Source: Roseovarius sp. 217
Lineage (GTDB): Bacteria; Pseudomonadota; Alphaproteobacteria; Rhodobacterales; Rhodobacteraceae
Assembly: GCF_000152845.1 (NCBI RefSeq)
Contig: NZ_CH902584.1
Span: 4,002,008-4,066,007, forward strand
Length of the DNA: 64,000 nucleotides
Direction: 5' to 3'
The notes below the pieces were generated by a model, which did no database searches, was not told where the DNA came from, and worked only from the letters and a program-made list of their open reading frames with translations. Positions 46,905-54,893 of this stretch are shown here, one piece after another. A program made the translations under genes and the position numbers. The first letter of the stretch is position 1. Every line of letters starts with the position of its first letter.

Positions 46905-47351
46905 ATGAAACCCATCTTATCCCTTGTTTTAGCGGCATTTATCGCCACTACCGGTTTTGCGCAGGACAGTGGTACAGCCCCCGCATCCGCCTCAATCCTC
47001 ACGGCCGATGCGATCAATTTGAATGATTTCCTCTGGCTCAAAAGACCGCTCGTGATCTTTGCCGATACCCCCGCCGATCCGCGATATGTCGAACAGATGG
47101 GGTATATCAGCGACCGGCTCGATGTGCTCACAGCCCTCGATGTGGTGGTGATCACCGATACGGATCCCGACGCCCGCTCGGACCTGCGCAAGACACTACG
47201 CCCGCGCGGGTTTGGCCTTGTGCTCATCGGCAAGGATGGCGTCATATATCTGCGCAAGCCCGCGCCTTGGCATGTGCGCGAGATCATCCGCACCATCGAC
47301 AAGCTGCCGATGCGCCAACAGGAACTGCGCGAGCGCCCCGGCGACAGCTGA
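46905..47351 (+). CDS. DUF4174-domain exported protein
   Basis: The 148-residue protein has a signal peptide (MKPILSLVLAAFIATTGFA, cleavage near AQD) and the DUF4174 core: LNDFLWLKRPLVIFADTP, DVVVITDTDPDARSDLR, and GFGLVLIGKDGVIYLRKP. The fold is thioredoxin-like but has no CxxC. It acts in the periplasm; function is unknown. GGAGA lies before ATG 46905. It is divergent from the sulfotransferase-like gene. Confidence 0.8.
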   Translation: MKPILSLVLAAFIATTGFAQDSGTAPASASILTADAINLNDFLWLKRPLVIFADTPADPRYVEQMGYISDRLDVLTALDVVVITDTDPDARSDLRKTLRPRGFGLVLIGKDGVIYLRKPAPWHVREIIRTIDKLPMRQQELRERPGDS

Positions 47352-47364
47352 TCCCCGCGCCCCA

Positions 47365-47925
47365 TCAGCCCTCTCCCATCGCCACGATCAAGAGCCCGGT
47401 GCCGGGGTCCATCAGCATCAGCGCGCCGGTCTCCGCCTCCCAGGCCAGAACCACGCCGGGCGTGCCCAGCAAATGATGAAACGCGCTCTCGCTCACCTCA
47501 CCCATACAGGCCCGCGCCTCAAGCCCCGCTCGCCGCATGGCCATGCCGGTGGGTCTGTCGACATTGGCCATTGCGGTCATCGCGGCATCGGGGGCCTGCC
47601 CCGGCGCGCCCCATGCCGCGCGCCCCCGCGCGCCCAGCACCCGCGCCATCTCAGGCGCAGAGCCTGCCACCGGCATCGCCGCCTTGATCCGCCCGTCGGC
47701 CACCCGGTAGAGACCGACGGCACAGTGCATCATCGCCGTGAATTCCACAGTCTCGCCCAAGGCAAACCACGCCGCCAACCGCCCCCGCTGCGCCGCCTCT
47801 GCGTCCCGCGCGCAGGCGGACAGCCCCACCAGTCCCGCCAAGCCGAACCCAAGGCCCGTGCGCCCGACACGGCCACATCGCTTGCGAAAGCCGACCAGCC
47901 ACCCTATATTCAACGGGCAGAGCAT
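47365..47925 (-). CDS. Putative lipoprotein, unknown function
   Basis: The 186-residue frame starts at 47925 (MLCPLNIGWLVGFRKR) with an AGGG site. It has a basic N-terminus, then GLAGLVGLSACARDA, which fits a lipobox with Cys. The mature part is Ala/Gly/Met-rich with VLAWEAETGALMLMDPGTG near the end. An upstream in-frame ATG at 47991 would add 22 residues. It converges with the DUF4174 gene (13 bases apart). No family was recognised. Confidence 0.6.
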   Translation of the reverse strand: MLCPLNIGWLVGFRKRCGRVGRTGLGFGLAGLVGLSACARDAEAAQRGRLAAWFALGETVEFTAMMHCAVGLYRVADGRIKAAMPVAGSAPEMARVLGARGRAAWGAPGQAPDAAMTAMANVDRPTGMAMRRAGLEARACMGEVSESAFHHLLGTPGVVLAWEAETGALMLMDPGTGLLIVAMGEG

Positions 47926-47987
47926 GGTGCCCTGCGCAGGTTCAATCGAGGACACGGAACCAATGGAAAAAGATCCTGACATTCCCT

Positions 47988-48770
47988 TCACTCCGATCCC
48001 TGTGACCGGGCGGACAGGTCCGCGTCCCGGCTATTGATCAGCAGACGCTCCGCCGCAGATGCCCCATCGGCGGCATAGGCCTTGATCAGTTTGAGCGCGA
48101 ATTGCCCGGTATCAAAGGCTTGGCGCCGCATCTCCAGATAATCTGAATACAGCAGAATGCGCCGGTCCTGAGACAGGCTTTGAAACCGATCTCCCCGCAT
48201 GTCATCGGCAAGGTTCGCGATTCCCTTGACCAGACTGTAATAGGCCACAACTGCGTCAATCGTCTGCCGGGGCAGAACATCAATCTGCGTGGTGATCGCA
48301 TCGAAAATGTGATCGTGATGCTCCCGCGGAATGAACGGGATGTAATCCGGCTCACGCTGCATCCGGTCTATGGTCTGTCTTGCATAGTCTTGCGCCCTGC
48401 CGCTGTCCCACAACGCCGCCAGAGCATTGCCAATCTCGGCATAAATCGCCTTGTGGAAATCGCGCAACCGCTCGGCCTTGGCCTTGGCCTTGCCCAACTC
48501 GTTAAAGATTGCCCCCGTAAGCCAGCCACCCGCGATCACCAGCCCCGCGATCAAGGCCTGCATGATCGGCACGCTCACCCCCAGCCAAGTGGCCAAGAGC
48601 AGCAAGGGCGTCACCACCAACACCAAGAGCGGCAAGGCAATCACAAACATGAATTGCCCGAACACCCGCCGCGCCACCGGCGCCTCCTCCATCACGAAGA
48701 AGGCGACCAGCAGAATGCCGACGGCGCAAGCCCCCAGCAACAGCAGGTTATTCAGGGCAAGCTCAATCAT
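47988..48770 (-). CDS. Membrane-anchored hypothetical protein
   Basis: The 260-residue protein has three N-terminal hydrophobic segments (LALNNLLLLGACAVGILLV, FVIALPLLVLVVTPLLLLA, ALIAGLVIAGGWLTG), then about 170 soluble, helical residues with KAKAKAERLRDFHKAIYAEI. It starts four bases after the pccA stop, so it is in the pcc transcript. No known domain was recognised. The size and topology suggest an inner-membrane protein with a cytoplasmic helical domain. Confidence 0.7.
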   Translation of the reverse strand: MIELALNNLLLLGACAVGILLVAFFVMEEAPVARRVFGQFMFVIALPLLVLVVTPLLLLATWLGVSVPIMQALIAGLVIAGGWLTGAIFNELGKAKAKAERLRDFHKAIYAEIGNALAALWDSGRAQDYARQTIDRMQREPDYIPFIPREHHDHIFDAITTQIDVLPRQTIDAVVAYYSLVKGIANLADDMRGDRFQSLSQDRRILLYSDYLEMRRQAFDTGQFALKLIKAYAADGASAAERLLINSRDADLSARSQGSE

Positions 48771-48774
48771 CCCC

Positions 48775-50775
48775 TCATTCGAACTCCATGATCACATCAT
48801 CAACCGCAAGGCTGTCGCCCGGTCCGGCATTGACCTTTGTCACCACGCCCTTGCGTTCGGCGCGCAGGATGTTTTCCATCTTCATCGCCTCCACGGTGCA
48901 GAGCGCCTGCCCCTCCTGCACCTCGTCGCCCGGCGCGACATTGACCTTCACGATCAACCCCGGCATCGGGCAGAGCAGCAGCTTGGATGTATCAGGCGGC
49001 AGTTTCTCGGGCATTAACGCGGCCAGTTCCGCCTGACGCGGCGTGCGCACATGCACCTTGAGATCAGCGCCCCGCGTGCGGATACGGAACCCGCCGCTGA
49101 TCTTGCCCACCTTGAGCACCAAGGTCCGGCCATCCACATCAAGCCGCGCCAATTGATCCCCCGGCGTCCAGTCGCTCGTGACCCGCAGCGTGTCACCATC
49201 CTCAAAGCGCACAGTCGCCCCCTCACGGTCGGCGGCCACCACCACGCCAAAGCTCTTGCCCTGAAGGCTCACAACCCAGTCCTCGCCGACATGGCGCTCG
49301 TGATTGTCCATCCGCCCCGACACCCGCGTGCGCCGGATTTCCGCCACCCGGTGCATCGCCGCTGTGCTCGCGGCAATCGCGCGCAGCGCCTCTTCCGGCA
49401 GGGTCACGCCGGTAAAGCCTTCGGGATATTCCTCGGCAATGAACGCCGTGGTGATCTCACCACTGACAAAGCGCGGGTGATCCATCACCGCGCTCAGGAA
49501 CGGCAGGTTATGGCCAATCCCCTCAACTTCAAAGCTGTCCAGCGCCACGCGCATCCCCTCAATCGCCTCGGCGCGGGTATGCCCCCAGGTGCAGAGCTTG
49601 GCGATCATCGGATCGTAATACATGCTGATCTCGCCACCCTCAAAGACGCCGGTGTCATTGCGCACCACCGCGCCGTCCATCGCCAGTTCCTCGGGCGGGC
49701 GATAGCGGGTCAGACGGCCAATCGACGGCAGGAACCCGCGATAGGGATCCTCGGCATAGAGGCGGCTCTCCATCGCCCAGCCCTTCAGCGTCACATCCGC
49801 CTGCGCGATGCTCAGCGCCTCACCATTGGCCACCCGGATCATCTGCTCGACCAGATCGACACCGGTGATCAGCTCCGTCACCGGATGCTCCACCTGCAAC
49901 CGCGTGTTCATTTCAAGGAAGAAGAAATTCTTCTCGCCATCGACGATGAATTCGACCGTACCGGCACTCGCATAGCCCACCGCCTGCGCCAGCGCCACGG
50001 CTTGCTCGCCCATCGCCTTGCGCGTGGCCTCATCCAGAAACGGGCTCGGCGCCTCTTCGATCACCTTCTGGTTGCGGCGCTGAATGCTGCATTCCCGCTC
50101 GCCCAGATAGATGCCGTTGCCATGGGTATCGCACAGCACTTGAATCTCGATATGGCGCGGCTGCGTGACGAATTTCTCGATGAATATCCGGTCATCCCCA
50201 AAGGAACTCGCCGCCTCGTTCTTGGAGCTTTGAAACCCCTCGCGCGCCTCCTCGTCCGTCCAGGCGATCCGCATCCCCTTGCCTCCACCTCCGGCAGAGG
50301 CCTTGATCATCACCGGATAACCGATCTGGTTCGAGATCGTCACCGCCTCTTCGGCATCGGCGATCAGACCCATATAGCCGGGCACAGTGCTCACGCCCGC
50401 CTCCTGCGCGATCTTCTTCGAGGTGATCTTGTCCCCCATCGCCTCAATAGCCTTAACGGGAGGCCCGACAAAGGCCACACCCGCCGCCTCCAGCGCCTGT
50501 GCAAACTTGGGATTCTCGCTCAGAAATCCATAGCCGGGATGCACGGCCTCGGCCCCTGTGGCCTTGACCGCAGCCATCACCTTGTCGATGACGATATAGC
50601 TCTCAGACGCAGGGGCCGGTCCGATATGCACCGCCTCATCGGCCATGCGCACATGCAGCGCATTGCGATCCGCATCCGAATAGATCGCCACCGTGGCGAT
50701 GCCCATCTTGCGCGCGGTCTTGATCACGCGACAGGCAATCTCGCCCCGGTTGGCGATCAATATCTTCTTGAACAT
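48775..50775 (-). CDS. pccA: Propionyl-CoA carboxylase alpha subunit
   Basis: The 666-residue protein starts MFKKILIANRGEIACRVIKT. It has the biotin-carboxylase ATP-grasp domain (IKASAGGGGKGMRIAW, EMNTRLQVEHPVTE), a linker domain and a biotinyl domain with EAMKMENILRAERKG close to the C-terminus, whose Lys carries biotin. It carboxylates biotin for PccB to make methylmalonyl-CoA. GGAAGGGAC precedes the start. Length is normal. Between pccB and pccA lie five small genes. Confidence 0.95.
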   Translation of the reverse strand: MFKKILIANRGEIACRVIKTARKMGIATVAIYSDADRNALHVRMADEAVHIGPAPASESYIVIDKVMAAVKATGAEAVHPGYGFLSENPKFAQALEAAGVAFVGPPVKAIEAMGDKITSKKIAQEAGVSTVPGYMGLIADAEEAVTISNQIGYPVMIKASAGGGGKGMRIAWTDEEAREGFQSSKNEAASSFGDDRIFIEKFVTQPRHIEIQVLCDTHGNGIYLGERECSIQRRNQKVIEEAPSPFLDEATRKAMGEQAVALAQAVGYASAGTVEFIVDGEKNFFFLEMNTRLQVEHPVTELITGVDLVEQMIRVANGEALSIAQADVTLKGWAMESRLYAEDPYRGFLPSIGRLTRYRPPEELAMDGAVVRNDTGVFEGGEISMYYDPMIAKLCTWGHTRAEAIEGMRVALDSFEVEGIGHNLPFLSAVMDHPRFVSGEITTAFIAEEYPEGFTGVTLPEEALRAIAASTAAMHRVAEIRRTRVSGRMDNHERHVGEDWVVSLQGKSFGVVVAADREGATVRFEDGDTLRVTSDWTPGDQLARLDVDGRTLVLKVGKISGGFRIRTRGADLKVHVRTPRQAELAALMPEKLPPDTSKLLLCPMPGLIVKVNVAPGDEVQEGQALCTVEAMKMENILRAERKGVVTKVNAGPGDSLAVDDVIMEFE

Positions 50776-50842
50776 CTTCCGTCCCTTCCTCACGTTACGC
50801 GGCAGCCCCTCAGGCGGCGCGCCGGATCTCTCTTGGCACAAC

Positions 50843-50875
50843 AAAAAAACCACCGGCGCAGGGCGCACCGATGGT
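50843..50875 (-). terminator. Intrinsic terminator before pccA
   Basis: On the minus strand ACCATCGGTGC pairs with GCGCCGGTGGT (two G-U pairs, five-base loop), followed by seven Ts. It lies about 60 bases after the small lipoprotein gene stop and separates it from pccA, which therefore needs its own promoter in the 67 bases that follow. Confidence 0.85.
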
Positions 50876-50936
50876 TCGGTTTGAAATCTTGCGGCGGGCA
50901 GGCAAATCGCCTGCGTCCGCCTTGTGGATCAGAGTG

Positions 50937-51167
50937 TCAGCACCGGCCGGGATAGGCTTGGCAATAGACCACATTGCCCGCAGCGCCGACTGCGGCCCCT
51001 GTGATAACGCTGCCCCCGACAGCCGCCCCTGTAAGAGCGCCGGCACCGCCCCCCAACAGCGCCTGTTCGGGAACCGTGTCACCGCAGGCGACAAGCGTGC
51101 CAAGGGCAAGGACGGCCAAAATGGGGGCAATGCCCCGTCGGATCGGGTGCAATCGGATATTCTGCAT
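50937..51167 (-). CDS. Small glycine-zipper lipoprotein
   Basis: The 76-residue protein starts at 51167 with AGGAGA upstream. Signal peptide RRGIAPILAVLALGTLVACGD has a lipobox Cys. The mature part is a Gly/Ala zipper, LLGGGAGALTGAAVGG and GAAVGAAGN, and it ends with two more cysteines (VYCQAYPGRC). Such proteins associate with the outer membrane. Function is unknown. It is followed by a clear terminator. Confidence 0.7.
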   Translation of the reverse strand: MQNIRLHPIRRGIAPILAVLALGTLVACGDTVPEQALLGGGAGALTGAAVGGSVITGAAVGAAGNVVYCQAYPGRC

Positions 51168-51322
51168 GTGTGGCGTTCTCCTTTGGTGATGCATAGGATA
51201 TCGCGGGCATAAAACGCTGCGAACAGGGCCGCGTCAAAGCGATTGCGCCTGCGGCCGCCTGCATCGGCGAATGCCCGCCCACCCGCACCAAGTGATGACT
51301 CCTCATCTGCGCGGATCGAAAA

Positions 51323-51361
51323 TGTGGGCGATCCATGCACGCCCGCATAGGATCGCCCACA
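51323..51361 (-). terminator. Large inverted repeat, probable terminator of the 114-aa gene
   Basis: TGTGGGCGATCC (51323-51334) and GGATCGCCCACA (51350-51361) form a perfect 12-bp stem with a 15-base loop. On the minus strand the stem is followed by TTTTCG. The rest of the 400-base gap between 51168 and 51567 has no gene or other motif that I can see. Confidence 0.55.
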
Positions 51362-51567
51362 AGGGGAAGGGCGGCGGGACCGACGCAAGGTCGCAACCTC
51401 TGGGGAAAGGACTCCCGCCACTTGGCTTAATCTGCCAGCAACGCGCCGATGCGCCAAGCACGAGCTGCGCAACAGACCGGCGTCGGCAGACCTTTGCCCG
51501 TTTACACAACCTGTAGGCAAAATGCCGCCCAAAGCGCCACCAAAAACTGGGTCACCCCCTCCCATTC

Positions 51568-51912
51568 TCACTCGAACACCTCGGGAAAGGACGATCGCGC
51601 CACATCGAGATCAAGCACCAGCAGTGCCTCATAACTCGTGGGATCAAAGGGCTCCTCGGCAGGCTTCACCTCGCGCCCCAAAAGCCAGCTCAACCGCCCG
51701 GCATCCAGATTGCCCCGCTCAAAGGGCTCTGCGCCAAAACACTCCCAGATGGCGCGCAGGAATCCGACATCCGCCCGCTTGTCGGCGGGCCTACGGTCGC
51801 GAAACCGCTCACGAGGAAGCAGAGGGCTGGCCCCTTTGGGATTGGCGCGGCGAATGGTGAATTGGAAATCCGTGCCCGGCAAACGACCGGGAAAACCGCG
51901 ATGCTTCAGCAT
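51568..51912 (-). CDS. Conserved-looking hypothetical protein (114 aa)
   Basis: This 114-residue protein is charged and rich in Arg and Phe, with FLRAIWECFGAEPFERGN in the centre and LDLDVARSSFPEVFE at the end. It has no signal peptide or membrane segment. It lies between two small lipoprotein genes in the pcc locus. No family was recognised. The regular codon use and a position seen for small hypothetical genes in such loci suggest a real gene. Confidence 0.6.
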   Translation of the reverse strand: MLKHRGFPGRLPGTDFQFTIRRANPKGASPLLPRERFRDRRPADKRADVGFLRAIWECFGAEPFERGNLDAGRLSWLLGREVKPAEEPFDPTSYEALLVLDLDVARSSFPEVFE

Positions 51913-52002
51913 GTTACGCCCTCCGAATCACCGGGGCGTTGCGCGGAAAGTTTGGTGGACGGGACGGCCCAACCGGTCCGTCCCGTACCTAGCCCAATGG
52001 GC

Positions 52003-52140
52003 TTACTTGTACTTGCCGGTCGAAACGGGCTCTGTGGTGATCGGCTCGACCACAACAAACTCTTCTTCGGCCTGCTGGGCACATGCTGCAACAAAGGCAA
52101 CGAGGCCGATTGCGAGAATGCTCTTAACGCTCTTCGACAT
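52003..52140 (-). CDS. 45-residue lipoprotein
   Basis: A short frame with a strong AGGAGA site 7 bases before ATG 52140 encodes MSKSVKSILAIGLVAFVAAC followed by AQQAEEEFVVVEPITTEPV and STGKYK. The lipobox is FVAAC. It has a small acidic exposed part. Downstream on the minus strand is the palindrome GGGACGG/CCGTCCC at 51961-51984, which may end the message. It is too small for most gene finders but has all marks of a secreted lipoprotein. Confidence 0.75.
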   Translation of the reverse strand: MSKSVKSILAIGLVAFVAACAQQAEEEFVVVEPITTEPVSTGKYK

Positions 52141-52363
52141 GTATATCTCCTGTCTCTCGTATCTTCATGAAAAGACGCGCAAGGACACCATGTCCCTGCC
52201 CGCCTTAGGGGCGAGGTAAAGGTCGCTTGGGTGCAACCTCGATTCAGCTTATCGGAATTTTTTGGATTTGAACATCTGTCTTCACCAATCCCGTGCGCCT
52301 GTGTCCCCAAAGCCTCAGTTGCTCCAAGGTCTTGATTTCGCGGCGCAACATTTTGCGTTTGCA

Positions 52364-52777
52364 TTAGAACATCTCCCAGATGCAGGCTCCATCCTGCGGC
52401 CTGTAGGCCTCAAAGACCTGAATGACAGTGGGGTCGAAAACCCCGAATTCCGACGGTCGATCCGCCAGCGAAATCACAACCTGAGCGGGCGTTGGCCCAG
52501 TATTTGCCAATCGCGGCAGCGCGTAGCTCTCGCACAGCCAGATCAGATCGGCCAGCACCGTTTCCAATTCCGCCTCTTCCTCGGACACGCCCTCGAATCC
52601 TTCCGCCACAAACCGGAACCGATAGGTGAGGCCCACGCCGGGTCGATCCGTCAGCACTTCCTGTATCCGCGCCACAAGACCCGAGGGTAGCGGCAGCGCC
52701 TCCTCCTGCGCTGCCGCCCCTTGGGCGAGAGCCAGCCCGGCGCTCAGCGCCACAGCCCGTCCCACCCGTCTCATCAT
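52364..52777 (-). CDS. Exported hypothetical protein (DUF6497-like)
   Basis: The 137-residue protein starts at 52777 overlapping the stop of the previous gene. Signal peptide RVGRAVALSAGLALAQGAAA is cleaved near AQE. The mature domain contains GVGLTYRFRFVAEGFEGV and ADLIWLCESYALPRL, and ends DGACIWEMF. This resembles DUF6497 proteins of Rhodobacterales. It is periplasmic, of unknown function, and probably cotranscribed downstream of pccB. Confidence 0.6.
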   Translation of the reverse strand: MMRRVGRAVALSAGLALAQGAAAQEEALPLPSGLVARIQEVLTDRPGVGLTYRFRFVAEGFEGVSEEEAELETVLADLIWLCESYALPRLANTGPTPAQVVISLADRPSEFGVFDPTVIQVFEAYRPQDGACIWEMF

Positions 52778-53109
52778 GCGCGCCTCATCCAGCGCGCGCG
52801 ATTGTCCGCATCCTCCAACACGACTGCGATCAGGGCCTCGCATTTGGCGCGATCGAACCGTCCCGCCACAGCCCCTCCGGCCCGCACCTGCATCACGTCC
52901 GCCCGGCGTGTCACCTGCACCACCGGGGCGTAGCCGCGCAGCGATTGCAACGCCCGCCACAGATCCTGTCGCACCAGATGCGCCAACCGCCGCCGCCCGG
53001 TGACGCCGGGCAACACCGTCTCCACCGCCAGATCAAAGCGCACAGGCACCCGCCGCGCCAGCGTCAGCGCGCCCTCCTCCTCGATCACATGCCAGCGGTC
53101 CCTGCCCAT
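52774..53109 (-). CDS. Conserved hypothetical protein next to pccB
   Basis: The start at 53109 (MGRDRWHVIEEEGALTLARR) is preceded by AAGAGAGGCAGG. ATGs at 53130 and 53127 are alternatives. The 111-residue basic protein has no signal peptide or known motif. It contains DLWRALQSLRGYAPVVQVT and ends RWMRRA, overlapping the start of the exported hypothetical. This pair often accompanies pccB in the clade, but its function is unknown. Confidence 0.6.
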   Translation of the reverse strand: MGRDRWHVIEEEGALTLARRVPVRFDLAVETVLPGVTGRRRLAHLVRQDLWRALQSLRGYAPVVQVTRRADVMQVRAGGAVAGRFDRAKCEALIAVVLEDADNRARWMRRA

Positions 53110-53135
53110 CCTGCCTCTCTTGCGCATCACGGTTC

Positions 53136-53172
53136 CGAAAATACTCCGGGGGTTTGGGGGCAGGCCCCCAAT
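53136..53172. repeat. Intergenic palindromic repeat, copy 3
   Basis: AAAATACTCCGGGGG (53138-53152) is followed by TTTGGGGGCAGGCCCCCAA, the same core as copies 1 and 2 but shorter. It lies after the pccB stop, reading against the direction of pccB transcription. Confidence 0.65.
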
Positions 53173-53181
53173 CCTTACTCC

Positions 53182-54714
53182 TCACAGCGGAATATTATCG
53201 TGCTTTTTCCAAGGGTTGCTCAGCTTCTTGTTGCGCAGGCTGGCAAACGCCCGGCTCACCCGCATCCGCGTGCTGCGCGGCTGGATCACCTCGTCGATAA
53301 AGCCGCGTTCCGCCGCCACGAACGGATTGGCAAACCGCGCCTCGTAATCCTTGGTATGCGTCGCGATCTTGTCGGGCGCCCCCAGATCGGCGCGGTGGAT
53401 GATCTCTGTCGCCCCCTTGGCCCCCATCACCGCAATCTCGGCCGTGGGCCAGGCATAGTTGAAATCGCCGCGCAGATGCTTCGAGGCCATCACGTCATAG
53501 GCGCCACCATAGGCCTTGCGGGTGATCACCGTCACCTTGGGCACCGTCGCCTCGCCATAGGCAAAGAGCAGCTTGGCGCCATGCTTGATCACGCCGCCAT
53601 ATTCCTGCCCCGTGCCCGGCAAGAACCCCGGCACATCGACGAATGTGAGGATCGGGATCTCGAACGCGTCGCAGAACCGTACAAAGCGCGCCGCCTTGCG
53701 GCTGCTGTCGATATCCAGACATCCCGCCAACACCATCGGCTGATTGGCGACAACACCGACGGTCTGCCCCTCCAACCGGATGAACCCGGTGATGATATTC
53801 TTGGCGAACTCCGCCTGAATCTCGTAGAAATCCGCCTCATCCGCAACCTTGAGGATCAATTCCTTCATGTCATAGGGCGTGTTGGCATTGTCGGGGATCA
53901 GTGTATCGAGGCTTTGCTCCACCCGCCCCGGCTCGTCAAAAAAGGGACGCACCGGCGGCTTCTCGCGGTTGTTCAGCGGCAGGAAATCCACCAGCCGTCG
54001 CACCTCGGCCAGCGCCTCCACATCATTCTCGAACGCGCCATCTGCCACGCTCGATTTGCGGGTATGCGTGCTCGCGCCGCCCAGTTCCTCGGCGGTGACA
54101 ACCTCATTGGTCACCGTCTTGACCACATCGGGTCCGGTCACGAACATATAAGAACTGTCGCGCACCATGAAAATGAAATCTGTCATCGCGGGGCTATAGA
54201 CCGCCCCCCCGGCACAAGGCCCCATGATGAGGCTGATCTGCGGAATGACCCCGCTCGCCATGATATTGCGCTGAAACACCTCGGCATAGCCGGCAAGACT
54301 GGCCACACCCTCCTGAATGCGCGCGCCGCCCGAATCGTTGATGCCGATGACCGGCGCACCGTTCTGCATCGCCATATCCATGATCTTGCAGATCTTCTCG
54401 GCATGCGTTTCCGACAGAGACCCGCCGAACACGGTGAAATCCTGCGAAAAGACATAGACCATGCGGCCATTGATCGTGCCCCAGCCGGTCACAACCCCGT
54501 CGCCATAGGGCCGCTCTTGTTCCATCCCGAAATCGGTGCAGCGATGCGCCTTGAACATGTCGAACTCTTCAAAGCTGCCCTCATCGAGCAGCAATTCGAC
54601 CCGCTCGCGCGCCGTCAGCTTGCCTTTGGCGTGCTGCGCGTCAACCCGGCGCGTACCCCCGCCCTTGCGCGCCTCGGCGCGGCGGCTTTCCAACTCCTGA
54701 AGGATGTCTTTCAT
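53182..54714 (-). CDS. pccB: Propionyl-CoA carboxylase beta subunit
   Basis: The 510-residue carboxyltransferase opens [20 protein letters not shown]. It carries the crotonase-like repeat motifs [24 protein letters not shown] ([20 protein letters not shown]), [16 protein letters not shown] and [16 protein letters not shown]. It moves the carboxyl group from biotin-PccA to propionyl-CoA. Length is normal. GGGGAG precedes ATG 54714. The upstream promoter region carries TTTGCAAA half-sites. Confidence 0.96.
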   Translation of the reverse strand: MKDILQELESRRAEARKGGGTRRVDAQHAKGKLTARERVELLLDEGSFEEFDMFKAHRCTDFGMEQERPYGDGVVTGWGTINGRMVYVFSQDFTVFGGSLSETHAEKICKIMDMAMQNGAPVIGINDSGGARIQEGVASLAGYAEVFQRNIMASGVIPQISLIMGPCAGGAVYSPAMTDFIFMVRDSSYMFVTGPDVVKTVTNEVVTAEELGGASTHTRKSSVADGAFENDVEALAEVRRLVDFLPLNNREKPPVRPFFDEPGRVEQSLDTLIPDNANTPYDMKELILKVADEADFYEIQAEFAKNIITGFIRLEGQTVGVVANQPMVLAGCLDIDSSRKAARFVRFCDAFEIPILTFVDVPGFLPGTGQEYGGVIKHGAKLLFAYGEATVPKVTVITRKAYGGAYDVMASKHLRGDFNYAWPTAEIAVMGAKGATEIIHRADLGAPDKIATHTKDYEARFANPFVAAERGFIDEVIQPRSTRMRVSRAFASLRNKKLSNPWKKHDNIPL

Positions 54715-54793
54715 GGAACTCCCCTAGCGATCCCTGCGATAATGCGCGCAGCATAGGGATTAGAGCCGCGCGGACAAAGGAAAATCGGGCAAA

Positions 54794-54841
54794 TTTGCAA
54801 ATGTTCGCAAAACATATTCAGCAAATATGTAAACTTGCAAA
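54794..54841. promoter_or_regulatory. TTTGCAAA-type operator region between pccB and the MFS gene
   Basis: Half-sites TTTGCAAA (54794-54801), TTCGCAAA (54804-54811), TCAGCAAA (54818-54825) and CTTGCAAA (54834-54841) lie in the divergent promoter region. Rhodobacter sphaeroides PccR, a short-chain acyl-CoA regulator of propionyl-CoA genes, recognises TTTGCAAA repeats. Spacing here is not the exact published one. The block is also strikingly AT-rich against the GC-rich flanks. Confidence 0.55.
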
Positions 54842-54893
54842 TAATGACCCACGCGGCATGGACTTCACCGGATGCCGCTCCTAGCCATAAGCG

